Of a stretch of 64,000 nt of DNA, positions 53,367-63,083 are shown piece by piece. Source of the DNA: Sporomusa sphaeroides DSM 2875 (GTDB lineage Bacteria; Bacillota; Negativicutes; Sporomusales; Sporomusaceae); contig NZ_CP146991.1 in NCBI RefSeq assembly GCF_001941975.2, forward strand, positions 1,303,501 to 1,367,500, given 5' to 3'. The notes beneath the pieces are model-generated. The model saw nothing but the letters and a program-made list of their open reading frames with translations. It was not told the origin of the DNA and made no database searches. Position 1 is the first letter of the stretch, and every line of letters begins with the position of its first letter. The translations under genes and the position numbers were made by a program.

Positions 53367-53476
53367 TGGGCAGTGTTGAATAAAGTTTAGAACTAGGATA
53401 TAGAACAAAAATATAATCTTTGGGATTAAACCGGCATTGTATTGTGCTGGTTTTCTATTTTTTTCTACATTTCAAT

Positions 53477-53783
53477 CTTGACTTACCACAAAATACTAAT
53501 TATAATAAGAATAACATCTAACAAATAATTAATATCGATTATATAGCGTATGTAAACCCACCTACAAGCAAATCCTAAACAATACCCATAAAAACGAGGT
53601 GAAGCCAATGTCTGAAAAGCACATTAACCACCTAGTCAACGAAAAGAGTCCATACTTACTGCAGCACGCACACAACCCCATAGACTGGTATCCCTGGGGT
53701 GAAGAAGCGTTTGCCAAGGCTAAGGAAGAAGACAAGCCGATATTTTTTAGTTGCGGCTATAGTACGTGCCACTGGTGCCATGT
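53477..53783 (+). repeat. yyaL 5'-end duplication, copy C (host gene)
   Basis: 307 bp matching copy B at 43428-43740. It includes about 130 bp of leader and the first about 58 codons of the intact gene. Confidence 0.9.
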
Positions 53784-55695
53784 CATGGAACGGGAATCTT
53801 TCGAAAACCAAGACGTTGCGGCGTTGTTAAATAACTATTTTGTTGCCGTCAAGGTTGACCGGGAAGAGCGGCCGGATGTTGACCATATTTATATGGCGGT
53901 GTGCCAGGCTGTGACCGGGCAGGGTGGCTGGCCGCTGACTATTGTGATGACACCTGATAAGAAGCCGTTTTTTGCCGGGACGTACTTGCCTAAGCATGCC
54001 AAATGGGGCAGGCCTGGGATTATGGAAGTCTTGTCAATGCTGAAGGAACAGTGGGATCAAAACCGGGATAAGATTGAGGAAATTGGCGAAAAGCTGGCGC
54101 AATCCCTGAAACAGCCCGCGCTTAAGCCGGAGGCGGGGCAATTATCCCAAGCAACCCTGGAGCGTGCCTTTTCCCAACTGTTAAATGACTTTGACCCCAA
54201 CCATGGCGGATTTGGGACTGCGCCTAAGTTTCCCACACCACACAACTTATTGTTCCTGATGCGCTATTGGCGGCGAACAGGCGATAAGAAGGCCATTGCC
54301 ATGGTAATCAAGACTCTGGATGCGATGAGTCGCGGGGGGATTTATGATCATCTGGGCTATGGTTTTGCCCGCTACTCAACAGATGCCAAATGGCTGGCAC
54401 CGCATTTTGAGAAAATGCTGTATGATAATGCCCTTTTATGTTACGCCTATGTTGAAGCTTATCAATGCACAGACGATCCGGATTTTGCCCGTATTGCCGG
54501 GGAAATAATTTCCTATGTGCTGCGGGATATGACGAGTCCGGGTGGCGCGTTTTATTCTGCTGAAGATGCTGATTCAGAAGGGGTAGAAGGCAAGTTTTAC
54601 ATATGGTCGCGGCAGGAACTGCTGGAACTCTTGGGGCCGGAGCTTGGGGAATTGTTTGCCGATGTATATAATGTCACGCCGGAGGGCAATTTTGAGGCCG
54701 GCGACAATATTTTGAATCTGATTTCCCGTGACTTGTATGACTATGCCGCCCAGCATGATCTTGATATCCATGAGCTTGAGGAAAAAATGGCTGAGGCCAG
54801 GCAGCTCCTCTATCAGGCGCGTGAGCAACGGATACCTCCGTTTAAGGATGATAAGATTCTGACAGCCTGGAATGGACTGATGATTGCCGCTTTGGCTAAG
54901 GCAGCCAGAGTGTTGCAGCGGGAAGAGTATGCTGAAGCTGCTGAACGGGCGGTAGAATTTGTTTTTACCAAACTTACTGCCGAGGACGGTAAGCGGCTGT
55001 TGGCCCGCTACCGGGATGGCCATGCGGCGTATCTGGGCTATGTCGATGATTATGCCTTCCTGCTCTGGGGTTTGCTGGAGGTCTATGAAACCACCTTTAA
55101 TCCGAAATATTTGCGCCAGGCATTGGAGATCAGCGAAGAGCTTACACGGCTATTCTGGGACAAAGAAAATGGCGGGTTTTATTTTACCGGGAATGACGGC
55201 GAGGAATTGCTGCTGCGTCCGAAGGAGATTTATGATGGCGCTATCCCATCGGGAAATTCGGTGGCTGCCCTGGCTTTACTTAAACTGGCACGGTTAACTG
55301 AGGATAATAAGTATATTACACTGGTTGAAACTATGTTTAGCTGTTTTAGCCGCGAAGTGCAGCATTATCCCCGGGCCTATACATACTTTCTGTTAGCGCT
55401 CGATTACTACTTGTCTGTTCCCAGTCATATTGTTATCGCCGGCGAACGCGAAGACCCTGAAGTGCAGGCCATGCTGGCAGTTGCCGGGGGAAGGTTTATG
55501 CCGGAAACTACCGTTGTTTATAATGACCCGGTATATCAGACCGATAATTGGGAACTAATACCTGTAGCAGCCGGTCAGGAAGCAGTGGGTGGCCGCGCCA
55601 CCGGTTATATTTGCGAAAACTTTGCCTGCCGGCGTCCTGTTCATACGCTTGCAGAATTTGAGCAGATGCTCACTAAACAAAGGGTAGGACAATAA
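53608..55695 (+). CDS. yyaL: thioredoxin-domain protein, DUF255/YyaL family
   Basis: 695 residues. An N-terminal thioredoxin-like domain carries the CxxC motif CHWC ([15 protein letters not shown]). The six-hairpin glycosidase-like alpha/alpha barrel follows (e.g. [52 protein letters not shown]). The family is widespread (bacterial YyaL, mammalian SPATA20), of unknown biochemical role, probably cytosolic. The start is the ATG at 53608 with GAGGTG upstream. Its 5' region is the recombination or integration site duplicated in the island. GC-richer body than the island suggests a core gene. Confidence 0.9.
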   Translation: MSEKHINHLVNEKSPYLLQHAHNPIDWYPWGEEAFAKAKEEDKPIFFSCGYSTCHWCHVMERESFENQDVAALLNNYFVAVKVDREERPDVDHIYMAVCQAVTGQGGWPLTIVMTPDKKPFFAGTYLPKHAKWGRPGIMEVLSMLKEQWDQNRDKIEEIGEKLAQSLKQPALKPEAGQLSQATLERAFSQLLNDFDPNHGGFGTAPKFPTPHNLLFLMRYWRRTGDKKAIAMVIKTLDAMSRGGIYDHLGYGFARYSTDAKWLAPHFEKMLYDNALLCYAYVEAYQCTDDPDFARIAGEIISYVLRDMTSPGGAFYSAEDADSEGVEGKFYIWSRQELLELLGPELGELFADVYNVTPEGNFEAGDNILNLISRDLYDYAAQHDLDIHELEEKMAEARQLLYQAREQRIPPFKDDKILTAWNGLMIAALAKAARVLQREEYAEAAERAVEFVFTKLTAEDGKRLLARYRDGHAAYLGYVDDYAFLLWGLLEVYETTFNPKYLRQALEISEELTRLFWDKENGGFYFTGNDGEELLLRPKEIYDGAIPSGNSVAALALLKLARLTEDNKYITLVETMFSCFSREVQHYPRAYTYFLLALDYYLSVPSHIVIAGEREDPEVQAMLAVAGGRFMPETTVVYNDPVYQTDNWELIPVAAGQEAVGGRATGYICENFACRRPVHTLAEFEQMLTKQRVGQ

Positions 55696-55807
55696 TTATA
55701 TAAAAACAGTTATGTAAAAAGCTTGTTTGCTTATCTGTTAGTTGGTAAAATATATTCATACACTAACGTTTAAAGCAAAAAAAGCCAATTGAAAGGGGAT
55801 CGTTAAA

Positions 55808-56299
55808 ATGATCAGTGCAAAACTACAAAAAGCCATTAATAATCAAATCCAGGCAGAAATGTATTCGGCCAATTTATACCTGTCGATGTCTGGATACTGC
55901 ATGTCCCAAAACCTAAAAGGTTTCTCAAACTGGCTAAGAGTGCAATATCAGGAAGAAACTGAACATGCACTAAAACTGCTTGATTATTTGCTGGAGCGCG
56001 GTGGCGAGGTAGAACTTCAGGCAATTGAAGCGCCGCCGACAGAATTTGGAAAACCGGTTGAAGTGTTTGAAAAAGTACTGGCACATGAAGAGCATGTTAC
56101 CAGCTTGATTAATAAACTCTATGAAGTTGCTGTTGAAGAAAAAGATGTGGCTGCTCAGATTTTCCTCCAATGGTTTGTCACTGAGCAAGTTGAGGAAGAA
56201 GCTTCGGCTGGTGACATACTGGCACAACTGAGAATGATTGGTGACAAGACTGGTGGCATATTCTTCTTGGATAAAGAATTGGCGGCAAGAAAAGCCTAA
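55808..56299 (+). CDS. ftnA: ferritin
   Basis: 163 residues, normal length. A four-helix bundle with ferroxidase residues: Glu17 (NQIQAEMYSANLYLSM), the di-iron EE-x-x-H in QYQEETEHALKLLDYL, and Gln/Glu positions in FLQWFVTEQVEEEAS. It stores iron as ferric mineral and protects against Fenton chemistry. AAAGGGGATCG precedes the ATG. A terminator follows at 56331. Co-occurrence with catalase in the window suggests oxidative stress capability, though they are not linked. Confidence 0.95.
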   Translation: MISAKLQKAINNQIQAEMYSANLYLSMSGYCMSQNLKGFSNWLRVQYQEETEHALKLLDYLLERGGEVELQAIEAPPTEFGKPVEVFEKVLAHEEHVTSLINKLYEVAVEEKDVAAQIFLQWFVTEQVEEEASAGDILAQLRMIGDKTGGIFFLDKELAARKA

Positions 56300-56330
56300 A
56301 CGATCACGGTCAGATGTCCAAGAACTAAGG

Positions 56331-56357
56331 AAGACCCCTGAATCAGGGGTCTTTTGT
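56331..56357 (+). terminator. ferritin terminator
   Basis: Arms AAGACCCCTG and CAGGGGTCTT with AAT loop, then TTTGTTT. Confidence 0.85.
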
Positions 56358-56391
56358 TTAAATTCGTACTCTGTGGGGAGGATGGAGGAAC

Positions 56392-57774
56392 ATGAGAAAG
56401 ATAGTGATTATCGGCGGTGTAGCAGCAGGGCTTAAATCAGCCGCTAAAGCGCGCCGGGAAGACCCAACAGCGCAGATTACGGTATTAGAAAAGGGTACGC
56501 TCATTTCTTATGGTGCTTGTGGTATGCCCTATTATGTCGGGGGGTTGATCGCCGACGTGGATGAGGTCATGAAAACGCCGTCAGGTTCTGTGCGTAATGC
56601 CGTTTTTTTTAAGAATGGAAAAAATATTGATGTTCGTACAAGAACGATGGCTACGGCTATTAACAGAGTGGACAAAACGGTGGCAGCTAAGGCGCTTGAA
56701 ACAGGAGAGGAACTGGAGTTTCCTTATGATAAACTGGTTATTGCCACCGGTGCCACTCCGCTCAGGCCGCCGCTGCCGGGTATTGAGCTCAGCGGTATTC
56801 ACCAGTTCTGGCATCCGGATGATGCTGTTGCTATCCGTTCAGGTATTGATAATGGTCACATCAAGAGTGCGGTGGTTATCGGTGCCGGTCTTGTTGGTAT
56901 GGAGATGGCAGAGGCGTTCAAAACCCGTGGTGTTGACGTAACGGTTATTGAGATGCAGGACAAGGTGTTCCCGGCGTTCCTGGATGATGAAATTGCGGCT
57001 TCAGTGGCCGATTTTGCGGCAGCCAACGGCATAAAGCTGGCCTTGGGAGAAAAAGTAGAACAGTTTAATGGTGACGAAAGGGTTAAAGAGGTTGTTACCA
57101 ATAAGCGCGTTATTCCGACCGATGTTGTGGTACTGGCCATTGGGGTACGGCCTAATGCGGAACTTGCCAGGGCAGCGGGAATCGCCATCGGACCTACCGG
57201 TGCTATTGCTGTGAACGAGTATATGGAAACCAATGATCCGGACATTTATGCCGGCGGCGATTGTGTGGAAAGCACCAATATGGTATCAGGCAAGAAAGTG
57301 TTTGCCCCGATGGGTTCGACTGCTAATAAGCACGGACGGGTTATTGGCGAAAATATTGTTGGCAAACGTGTTTCCTTTCGTGGGGTGCTGAATACTGTTG
57401 TGGTTAAGGTGTTAGACCTCAATGTCGGCAAAACCGGGCTTATCGAAAGAGAAGTCAAAGCGCTGGGCTATCAATATGTAACCGCTGTGGTGGGCGGATA
57501 TGATAAACCCCATTATATGCCGGATGCCAAGTCGCTTACCATTAAATTGATTGTTGAGACCGGCAGCCGGAAAATCTTGGGCGCGCAAGCCTATGGCGAG
57601 GGTGATGTTGCCAAACGTATTGATGTTGTGGCCGCCGCCCTGACTATGAATGCCACCATTGATGATTTGTTTGACATGGATTTAGGGTATGCGCCGCCTT
57701 ACAGTCATCCTATTGATAATGTTGCCGTGGCCGCGAATGCGGTTATGAACAAACTAAGCGATAAACCGGTGTAA
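56392..57774 (+). CDS. CoA-disulfide reductase / NADH oxidase-like flavoprotein
   Basis: 460 residues. The FAD-binding motif GGVAAGLKSAAKARR (9-23) lies at the N-terminus. The single redox Cys is in SYGACGMPYYVGG (about residue 43). The NAD-binding GAGLVGMEMAEA is about 165, the second FAD motif is DIYAGGDCVES and the C-terminal dimerisation domain contains GAQAYGEGDVAKRID. The Cys context matches CoA-disulfide reductase, NADH oxidase or NADH peroxidase. Likely reaction: NAD(P)H-driven reduction of a CoA or protein persulfide/disulfide, or of peroxide. GGGGAGGATGGAGG precedes the ATG. Monocistronic, next to splB. Confidence 0.85.
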   Translation: MRKIVIIGGVAAGLKSAAKARREDPTAQITVLEKGTLISYGACGMPYYVGGLIADVDEVMKTPSGSVRNAVFFKNGKNIDVRTRTMATAINRVDKTVAAKALETGEELEFPYDKLVIATGATPLRPPLPGIELSGIHQFWHPDDAVAIRSGIDNGHIKSAVVIGAGLVGMEMAEAFKTRGVDVTVIEMQDKVFPAFLDDEIAASVADFAAANGIKLALGEKVEQFNGDERVKEVVTNKRVIPTDVVVLAIGVRPNAELARAAGIAIGPTGAIAVNEYMETNDPDIYAGGDCVESTNMVSGKKVFAPMGSTANKHGRVIGENIVGKRVSFRGVLNTVVVKVLDLNVGKTGLIEREVKALGYQYVTAVVGGYDKPHYMPDAKSLTIKLIVETGSRKILGAQAYGEGDVAKRIDVVAAALTMNATIDDLFDMDLGYAPPYSHPIDNVAVAANAVMNKLSDKPV

Positions 57775-57820
57775 AATTCATAACAGTGGTTCACACTACC
57801 TTTGAGGTGATACTGCTGCT

Positions 57821-58846
57821 ATGAAACCTTTTGTACCCAAACGTGCTTTTTTTGAACCCGAGGCATTGGAATATCCGTTGGGAAAAGAACTGTATGAAAA
57901 GCTGCAAGCCTTGGCAGTTCCGATAAAATTTACCGGATCACATAACCGGATAACCGGCATCCCGGGTAATACGGCGCAGGAGTCCTTTCGGGAAGCGAAA
58001 CGCACGCTGGTAGTCGGTGTGAGAAAAAGTGTTGATTTTGCCGGTTGCAAGCCGTCGGCTCATTACCAGTTGCCGCTTAACACTAGTTGCCCGAGTATGT
58101 GTGAATACTGCTATTTGGCAACCACGCTGGGGAAAAAGCCGTATCTTAGAGTGTACGTAAATATTGAGGAAATCTTTGCCCGGGCCGAAAGCTATATGGC
58201 GGAACGTGCGCCGGAGATTACCTGGTTTGAGGGTGCGGCTACCTCTGACCCCATTCCTACTGAGTATCTGACAGGGCTTTTATCTAAAACGATTGAGTTT
58301 TTTGGCAGGCAGGAACTGGGACGGTTTCGGTTTGTTACCAAGCATGATAAAGTGGATACACTGCTGCATGCCCGGCATAACGGCCACACCCGTTTTCGTT
58401 TTAGCCTAAATGCCGAACCTATTATTGAAAAATATGAGCATGCCACGCCATCCATGTCCGCAAGGGTGGCTGCTGCGGCCAAAGTGGCGCAAGCCGGTTA
58501 TCCGCTGGGTTTTATTATTGCTCCCATTTTTTATTTTCCCGGCTGGCAGGAAGAATACGCCAAACTGTTTGAGGCCTTGGACGCCCAATTGCCCGAAGAT
58601 GCAAGGCATGATTTAACTTTTGAACTAATTTCCCACCGTTTTACCAAAAGAGCTAAAAATACTATTTTGGATTTATTTCCGGAGACGACTTTGCCTATGG
58701 ATGAAAGTGAGCGTAAGCTTAAATACGGACAGTTTGGTTATGTTAAGTATGTCTATCATTCTGCGGTAATGGGAGAAATAAAAGCATTTATGGAAGATAA
58801 GCTTGCCGCTATTTTTCCGCAAGCTAATATTGAATATCTGGTCTAA
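57821..58846 (+). CDS. splB: spore photoproduct lyase (radical SAM), lacking the usual donor Cys
   Basis: 341 residues, right length. Radical-SAM CX3CX2C motif: SCPSMCEYCYL (about 90-98). SplB hallmarks include YPLGKELYEKL, VRKSVDFAGCKPSAHY, KPYLRVYVN, FRFVTKHDKVD, and TFELISHRFTKRAK. It repairs the UV dimer spore photoproduct during germination. The position of the B. subtilis hydrogen donor Cys141 (EASCTSD as I recall) is FEGAATSD, i.e. Ala. Cys76 lies at a place where B. subtilis has Ser and might substitute. TTTGAGGTGATACTGCT precedes the ATG. Confidence 0.9.
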   Translation: MKPFVPKRAFFEPEALEYPLGKELYEKLQALAVPIKFTGSHNRITGIPGNTAQESFREAKRTLVVGVRKSVDFAGCKPSAHYQLPLNTSCPSMCEYCYLATTLGKKPYLRVYVNIEEIFARAESYMAERAPEITWFEGAATSDPIPTEYLTGLLSKTIEFFGRQELGRFRFVTKHDKVDTLLHARHNGHTRFRFSLNAEPIIEKYEHATPSMSARVAAAAKVAQAGYPLGFIIAPIFYFPGWQEEYAKLFEALDAQLPEDARHDLTFELISHRFTKRAKNTILDLFPETTLPMDESERKLKYGQFGYVKYVYHSAVMGEIKAFMEDKLAAIFPQANIEYLV

Positions 58847-58880
58847 AACGATTGTCTGGATGTTTACAATAATTTCTATG

Positions 58881-58911
58881 GTTCTGCCACTGTCTGGCAG
58901 GACTTTTTTTT
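58881..58911 (+). terminator. splB terminator
   Basis: Stem GTTCTGCCA/TGGCAGGAC with 5-nt loop and T8. Confidence 0.85.
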
Positions 58912-59000
58912 ATGTTGCGAGAATTGCTTAATTACACCTGAAAATTTTCGATATATAATATAGCGATACTTTGCTGAGATGTTATAGGGAGGGCTTTTAT

Positions 59001-59786
59001 TTGGAGAAGTCGACAGTTATTGGTGTAGCTTTGGGAGTTGGCGCTGTTGTTATTGGGATGGCGCTTAAAGGTGCCAGTCCGGCTGCGTTGGTAAACCCGG
59101 CTGCATTTATGATTATTTTTGTTGGTACAGCTGCTGCTCTGTTCAATGCATTTCCGATGGAACAGGTCAGGAATTTCCCTGTATTAGTTAAGAAATTATT
59201 CAAACAGCAGGAGCTTATTCCGAAGTCGGAACTGCTCACTCTGTTTGTCGAGTTGTCCCAAATTGCACGGCGGGAAGGTATTTTGGCATTAGAAAGCCGG
59301 TTAGAGGATATCAAAGATCCATTTTTGAAAAATGGCATGAGCATGGTCATTGACGGCATGGATGTTGATTTTGTCCGGGATGTGCTTGATGCCGATATTG
59401 AAGCGATGGAAGAGCGTCACCGGGCTGGAGCGCTGGTTTTTGCGCAAGCCGGTATGTATGCGCCTACGCTGGGGGTATTAGGGGCGGTAATTGGTCTTAT
59501 TGCCGCATTAGGCAACCTGGAAGATATCGAAGTATTAGGCCAATCCATTGCAGCGGCGTTTGTTGCTACTTTGCTGGGTATCTTTACAGGGTATGTGCTT
59601 TGGCATCCATTTTCCAATAAGCTTAAACAACTTTCAAAAGATGAGGTAGAAGTAAAGCGGATGATGGTGGAAGGTATACTATCACTCCAGGCCGGTGATT
59701 CACCGATGGCGATAGAATCCAAGCTGTTGGTGTTTATTCCGCAAAAGGTCCGGGCTTTATTAAAGCCTCGACCGGAGGATAAGTAA
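59001..59786 (+). CDS. motA: flagellar motor stator protein MotA
   Basis: 261 residues with TTG start at 59001, chosen because GGGAGGG lies 7 nt upstream. Four membrane helices; the cytoplasmic loop has the charged residues (ARREGILALESRLEDIKD) and the last two helices carry PTLGVLGAVIGLIAAL and AAFVATLLGIFTGY, typical of the MotA/TolQ/ExbB channel family. It is coupled to MotB by a 1-base overlap (TAATG). Conducts ions for the flagellar motor in the cytoplasmic membrane. Confidence 0.93.
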   Translation: MEKSTVIGVALGVGAVVIGMALKGASPAALVNPAAFMIIFVGTAAALFNAFPMEQVRNFPVLVKKLFKQQELIPKSELLTLFVELSQIARREGILALESRLEDIKDPFLKNGMSMVIDGMDVDFVRDVLDADIEAMEERHRAGALVFAQAGMYAPTLGVLGAVIGLIAALGNLEDIEVLGQSIAAAFVATLLGIFTGYVLWHPFSNKLKQLSKDEVEVKRMMVEGILSLQAGDSPMAIESKLLVFIPQKVRALLKPRPEDK

Positions 59787-60559
59787 TGGCCAGGAAAATA
59801 AAAAAAGAGCATCATGAGGAACATGCCGACGAGACATGGCTTGTTCCCTACTCCGACATTTTGACATTACTACTGGCATTGTTTATTGTATTATTCGCTT
59901 CGGCGCAGGTCGACCAGAAAAAGTTTGATCAGTTGAAGGCCAGCTTTAGTATCGCCTTTAGTGGCAGCCCGGCGCTGCTTGAAAATCCAAGGCCGACTCA
60001 GCCTGAAAGTTCGAGTCCCAATCCGCCTGTACCGCATTTGCCAACCATTATGGAAGCTCTGCAGGGCACTAATGAAAAGGCGTATATGCAGGAAACCGTC
60101 CAGTTGATTGAATTGAAAAAGACGCTGGATCAATATATTGCCGATAATGGCCTGGGCGGTGATTTGACGACAACCTTAACCGACGACGGTCTGGTTATCC
60201 GCATTCAGGATACGGCCTTATTCCCGTCAGGCAGTGCTGATTTGCGCCCTGAATCACGGCGGTTCGGCACTCATATAGCCAAGCTTTTGACGCCGCTTAC
60301 GCAAAAAGTTACAGTGTCCGGTCATACCGACAATCTGCCGATAAATACCAGGGAATTTCCCTCTAACTGGGAACTTAGCTCACGGCGGGCAGTCAATTTT
60401 ATGAGATTCCTCATGGCAGAGGAAACCGGACTTAGGCCTGAGCGCTTTAGCGCTACCGGTTATGGAGAATACCGGCCGGTTGCCGGTAACAATACAAGTG
60501 AAGGCCGGTCGGCTAACCGGCGGGTAGAGGTATTCATTCAGCGCAATTATCGCTTATAG
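59786..60559 (+). CDS. motB: flagellar motor stator protein MotB
   Basis: 257 residues. The single membrane helix carries the ion-binding Asp (WLVPYSDILTLLLALFIVLFA). The periplasmic OmpA-like peptidoglycan-binding domain has TVSGHTDNLPIN, SSRRAVNFMRFL, and a final SANRRVEVFIQRN. It anchors the MotA4-MotB2 stator to the wall. The start overlaps the MotA stop. Followed by a terminator. Confidence 0.95.
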   Translation: MARKIKKEHHEEHADETWLVPYSDILTLLLALFIVLFASAQVDQKKFDQLKASFSIAFSGSPALLENPRPTQPESSSPNPPVPHLPTIMEALQGTNEKAYMQETVQLIELKKTLDQYIADNGLGGDLTTTLTDDGLVIRIQDTALFPSGSADLRPESRRFGTHIAKLLTPLTQKVTVSGHTDNLPINTREFPSNWELSSRRAVNFMRFLMAEETGLRPERFSATGYGEYRPVAGNNTSEGRSANRRVEVFIQRNYRL

Positions 60560-60616
60560 ACAAGGCAAAACCCATAGAGAACTTAGTAAATCAATCTTAA
60601 TATATTGCCTGTTGGA

Positions 60617-60646
60617 AAATGAGGCTGTTGTCAGGCCTCATTTTTT
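60617..60646 (+). terminator. motAB terminator
   Basis: Stem AAATGAGGC/GCCTCATTT followed by a T-run. Confidence 0.85.
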
Positions 60647-60786
60647 ATTTATAATTATGGATATAATAACCTGTATTGTGCCGGCGGTTTTAAGAAAGAT
60701 GAAGTACTTGTCTTGCTTTTTGCTTGGCTTTTTTAAAATTTGGTATATAATTGAAATTGAATTGTGATTGTATGGCAGGTGTTATG

Positions 60787-61164
60787 ATGATTATTGGTAT
60801 TGGCATGGATATTGTTGAGATACCCCGGATTAAGGCGGCTATTGAGCGGGAAGCATTTGTCAGGCGGGTGTTCACTGAGGCGGAAGCAGCATATTGCCGC
60901 AGCCGGGGTGTGCAGCAGGCGGCTTCGTTTGCTGCGCGCTTTACCGCGAAAGAAGCGGTGGCTAAAGCGCTTGGCACCGGTTTTACCGGGGGAAATATTA
61001 AAGATATTGAAGTTGTGGCCGAGGCTGGCGGTAAACCAAGCATTGTTCTTCACGGCAGCTTTAACGAGCTGGCTAGTCGGCTTGGTGTCAGGAAAATACA
61101 TGTTACCCTGACACATGCGCGGGAATATGCGGCAGCTCAGGCAGTGGCAGAAGGAGGCAGGTAA
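60787..61164 (+). CDS. acpS: holo-[acyl-carrier-protein] synthase AcpS
   Basis: 125 residues from the ATG at 60787, preferred by CAGGTG spacing; the adjacent ATG at 60784 is equally in frame. Conserved IIGIGMDIVEIPRI and ARFTAKEAVAKALGTG supply the Mg-binding Asp and Glu. It transfers 4'-phosphopantetheine from CoA to Ser of ACP. It is the first gene of a run with the NAD(P)HX repair enzyme, as is common in Firmicutes. Confidence 0.95.
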   Translation: MIIGIGMDIVEIPRIKAAIEREAFVRRVFTEAEAAYCRSRGVQQAASFAARFTAKEAVAKALGTGFTGGNIKDIEVVAEAGGKPSIVLHGSFNELASRLGVRKIHVTLTHAREYAAAQAVAEGGR

Positions 61165-62718
61165 GTGATGAGAGTGGCAACAGCAAGTGAGATGCGGGAA
61201 ATTGACAATATTGCAATTGATGAATATGGCATTCCTGGTACGGTATTAATGGAAAATGCCGGGGTGGCGGTAATCCGGCGGCTGGAGTCCATTTGGGAAT
61301 CGCTCGCCGAACGGAAATTTTGTGTGTTAGCCGGCAAAGGCAATAACGGCGGTGATGGGTATGTAATTGCCAGACACCTTGCCAACCAGGGGGCCAAAGT
61401 TAAAGTATTTCTGTTAGGTGAAAAAGCAGGCATAAGCGGTGATGCCCGGATTAATCTTGACATCATTGATAAAATGGGTCTGGATATTATCGAGATTGTC
61501 AGTGAACGCGATTGGGATAAGGTGAAAGTGGCGGCTGCTTTTTCCGACTGTTTGGTGGACGCTCTTTTGGGCACCGGATTTCGCGGTGAAGTCGGCGGCG
61601 ATATGGCCCATATAATTGATATCATGAATGCTGCCGGCAAGCTGGTTATTGCGGTAGATATTCCGTCCGGTGTAGAAGCCGATACCGGCCGCATTTGCGG
61701 CAAAGCCGTACAAGCCGCCTATACGGTTACCTTTGGCTTGCCAAAACCCGGCCTGTTTTTATATCCCGGGGCCGAATGTGCCGGTGAAATCACAGTAGCA
61801 GATATCGGCATACCTACAGCCGTTGTCAGCAGGCAAAATATAAAGCAGAATATCATTATGGCAGGTATGGTTCGGGCAATCCTGCCCAGGCGCAGTCCGG
61901 CCGCGCACAAAGGTACAAGCGGCCGGACGCTGGTCATAGCCGGCTCGCGTGATCTTAGCGGCGCCGCTGCCATGGCTGCCGAAGGCGCGCTTAGAGCCGG
62001 GGCAGGCTTAGTTACACTGAGCGCTCCGGCCAGCTTGCAAAATCTACTGGCGATGAAGCTTACCGAAGTAATGACCAAGCCGCTGGCTGAAACCGCAACC
62101 GGAGGGATTTGCCGGGAGGCTGTCGGTGAAATGCTGCAGCTGGCCTCAGGCAGTGATGTAGTGGCCATCGGTCCCGGACTTGGCCGGCATGAGGAAACTG
62201 CGTCAGCGGTGCGCGAGACAATTACCACAGCCCAGTGCCCGCTGGTTATTGATGCTGATGCACTATATGCGCTTGCAGGCTATACGAATCTGCTTAATGA
62301 ATGTGCGGCCTTGCCGGTACTGACGCCACATCCGGGTGAGATGGCACGGTTGACCAAGCTTGACGTAGAGGCTGTTAATGCTGACCGTGTGGGAGTCGCC
62401 CGGCAGGCAGCCGGAGAATGGGGCTGCATTATCGTATTAAAAGGCGCCCGGACGGTAGTTGCTTTTCCTGATGGAGAAATATATATTAATACCACAGGCA
62501 ATGCCGGTATGGCCACCGGTGGCACAGGTGATGTACTTACCGGTGTTATCGCCGGTTTGATTGCTCAGGGGATGTCCAGTCATGATGCGGCGGTGGCCGG
62601 TGTATATGTTCATGGTTTGGCTGGCGATGTTGCTGCTCAGGGCGGTATGGTCGGCATGACGGCTATGGATCTTCTTAAAGCAGTTCCGGCTGCTTTATAC
62701 GGCATAACTGGCTGTTAA
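61165..62718 (+). CDS. nnrDE: bifunctional NAD(P)HX epimerase/dehydratase
   Basis: 517 residues. N-terminal YjeF_N epimerase domain (EMREIDNIAIDEYGIPGTVLMENA; GKGNNGGDGYVIARHL) and C-terminal ADP-dependent YjeF_C dehydratase/kinase-like domain (AHKGTSGRTLVIAGS; GNAGMATGGTGDVLTGVIAG). Repairs the damaged hydrated forms of NADH/NADPH. GTG 61165 follows AGGAGG at good spacing; ATG 61168 is the alternative. It follows acpS with no gap. Confidence 0.95.
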   Translation: MMRVATASEMREIDNIAIDEYGIPGTVLMENAGVAVIRRLESIWESLAERKFCVLAGKGNNGGDGYVIARHLANQGAKVKVFLLGEKAGISGDARINLDIIDKMGLDIIEIVSERDWDKVKVAAAFSDCLVDALLGTGFRGEVGGDMAHIIDIMNAAGKLVIAVDIPSGVEADTGRICGKAVQAAYTVTFGLPKPGLFLYPGAECAGEITVADIGIPTAVVSRQNIKQNIIMAGMVRAILPRRSPAAHKGTSGRTLVIAGSRDLSGAAAMAAEGALRAGAGLVTLSAPASLQNLLAMKLTEVMTKPLAETATGGICREAVGEMLQLASGSDVVAIGPGLGRHEETASAVRETITTAQCPLVIDADALYALAGYTNLLNECAALPVLTPHPGEMARLTKLDVEAVNADRVGVARQAAGEWGCIIVLKGARTVVAFPDGEIYINTTGNAGMATGGTGDVLTGVIAGLIAQGMSSHDAAVAGVYVHGLAGDVAAQGGMVGMTAMDLLKAVPAALYGITGC

Positions 62719-62732
62719 AGTATATAAAAAAG

Positions 62733-62762
62733 TTGACATTGATATATAACTAATTATATAAT
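62733..62762 (+). promoter_or_regulatory. sigma-A-type promoter of endoAI-endoA
   Basis: TTGACA (62733-62738), 18-bp AT-rich spacer, TATAAT (62757-62762). Excellent consensus match. Start codon about 44 nt downstream. Confidence 0.9.
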
Positions 62763-62805
62763 GATACTATCTTTAAATAGGCTCCATACTGGCGGGGGTG
62801 ATGGT

Positions 62806-63081
62806 GTGGCAGAATTGCGGCGAATTATGATTAGCATTCCGAATGCATTGCTGCAGGAAGTGGACGGCATTATAGCTATGGACAAATTGAGCAGAAGTCA
62901 GTTTGTCAGGGAGGCCATGCGGCTTTATATAGAAGATCGTAAGCGTAAAGCAGTACGCGATATGATGAAAAAAGGGTATCAGGAAATGGCCGTTATTAAC
63001 CTGACTTTAGCAGAAGAAGGCTTGCTGGCCGATGTCGATACATTTGAACTGATGCCAGGCTTGCTGGCGGAGCGTGAATAG
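62806..63081 (+). CDS. ndoAI: antitoxin EndoAI (MazE-like, ribbon-helix-helix)
   Basis: 91 residues from the GTG at 62806 (GGGGGTG upstream, 6-nt spacing). An N-terminal RHH domain ([19 protein letters not shown], then [14 protein letters not shown]) binds DNA and dimerises; the C-terminal tail wraps the toxin. It is coupled to endoA with a 2-nt gap. Counterpart of B. subtilis YdcD. Confidence 0.92.
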   Translation: MAELRRIMISIPNALLQEVDGIIAMDKLSRSQFVREAMRLYIEDRKRKAVRDMMKKGYQEMAVINLTLAEEGLLADVDTFELMPGLLAERE

Positions 63082-63083
63082 CT

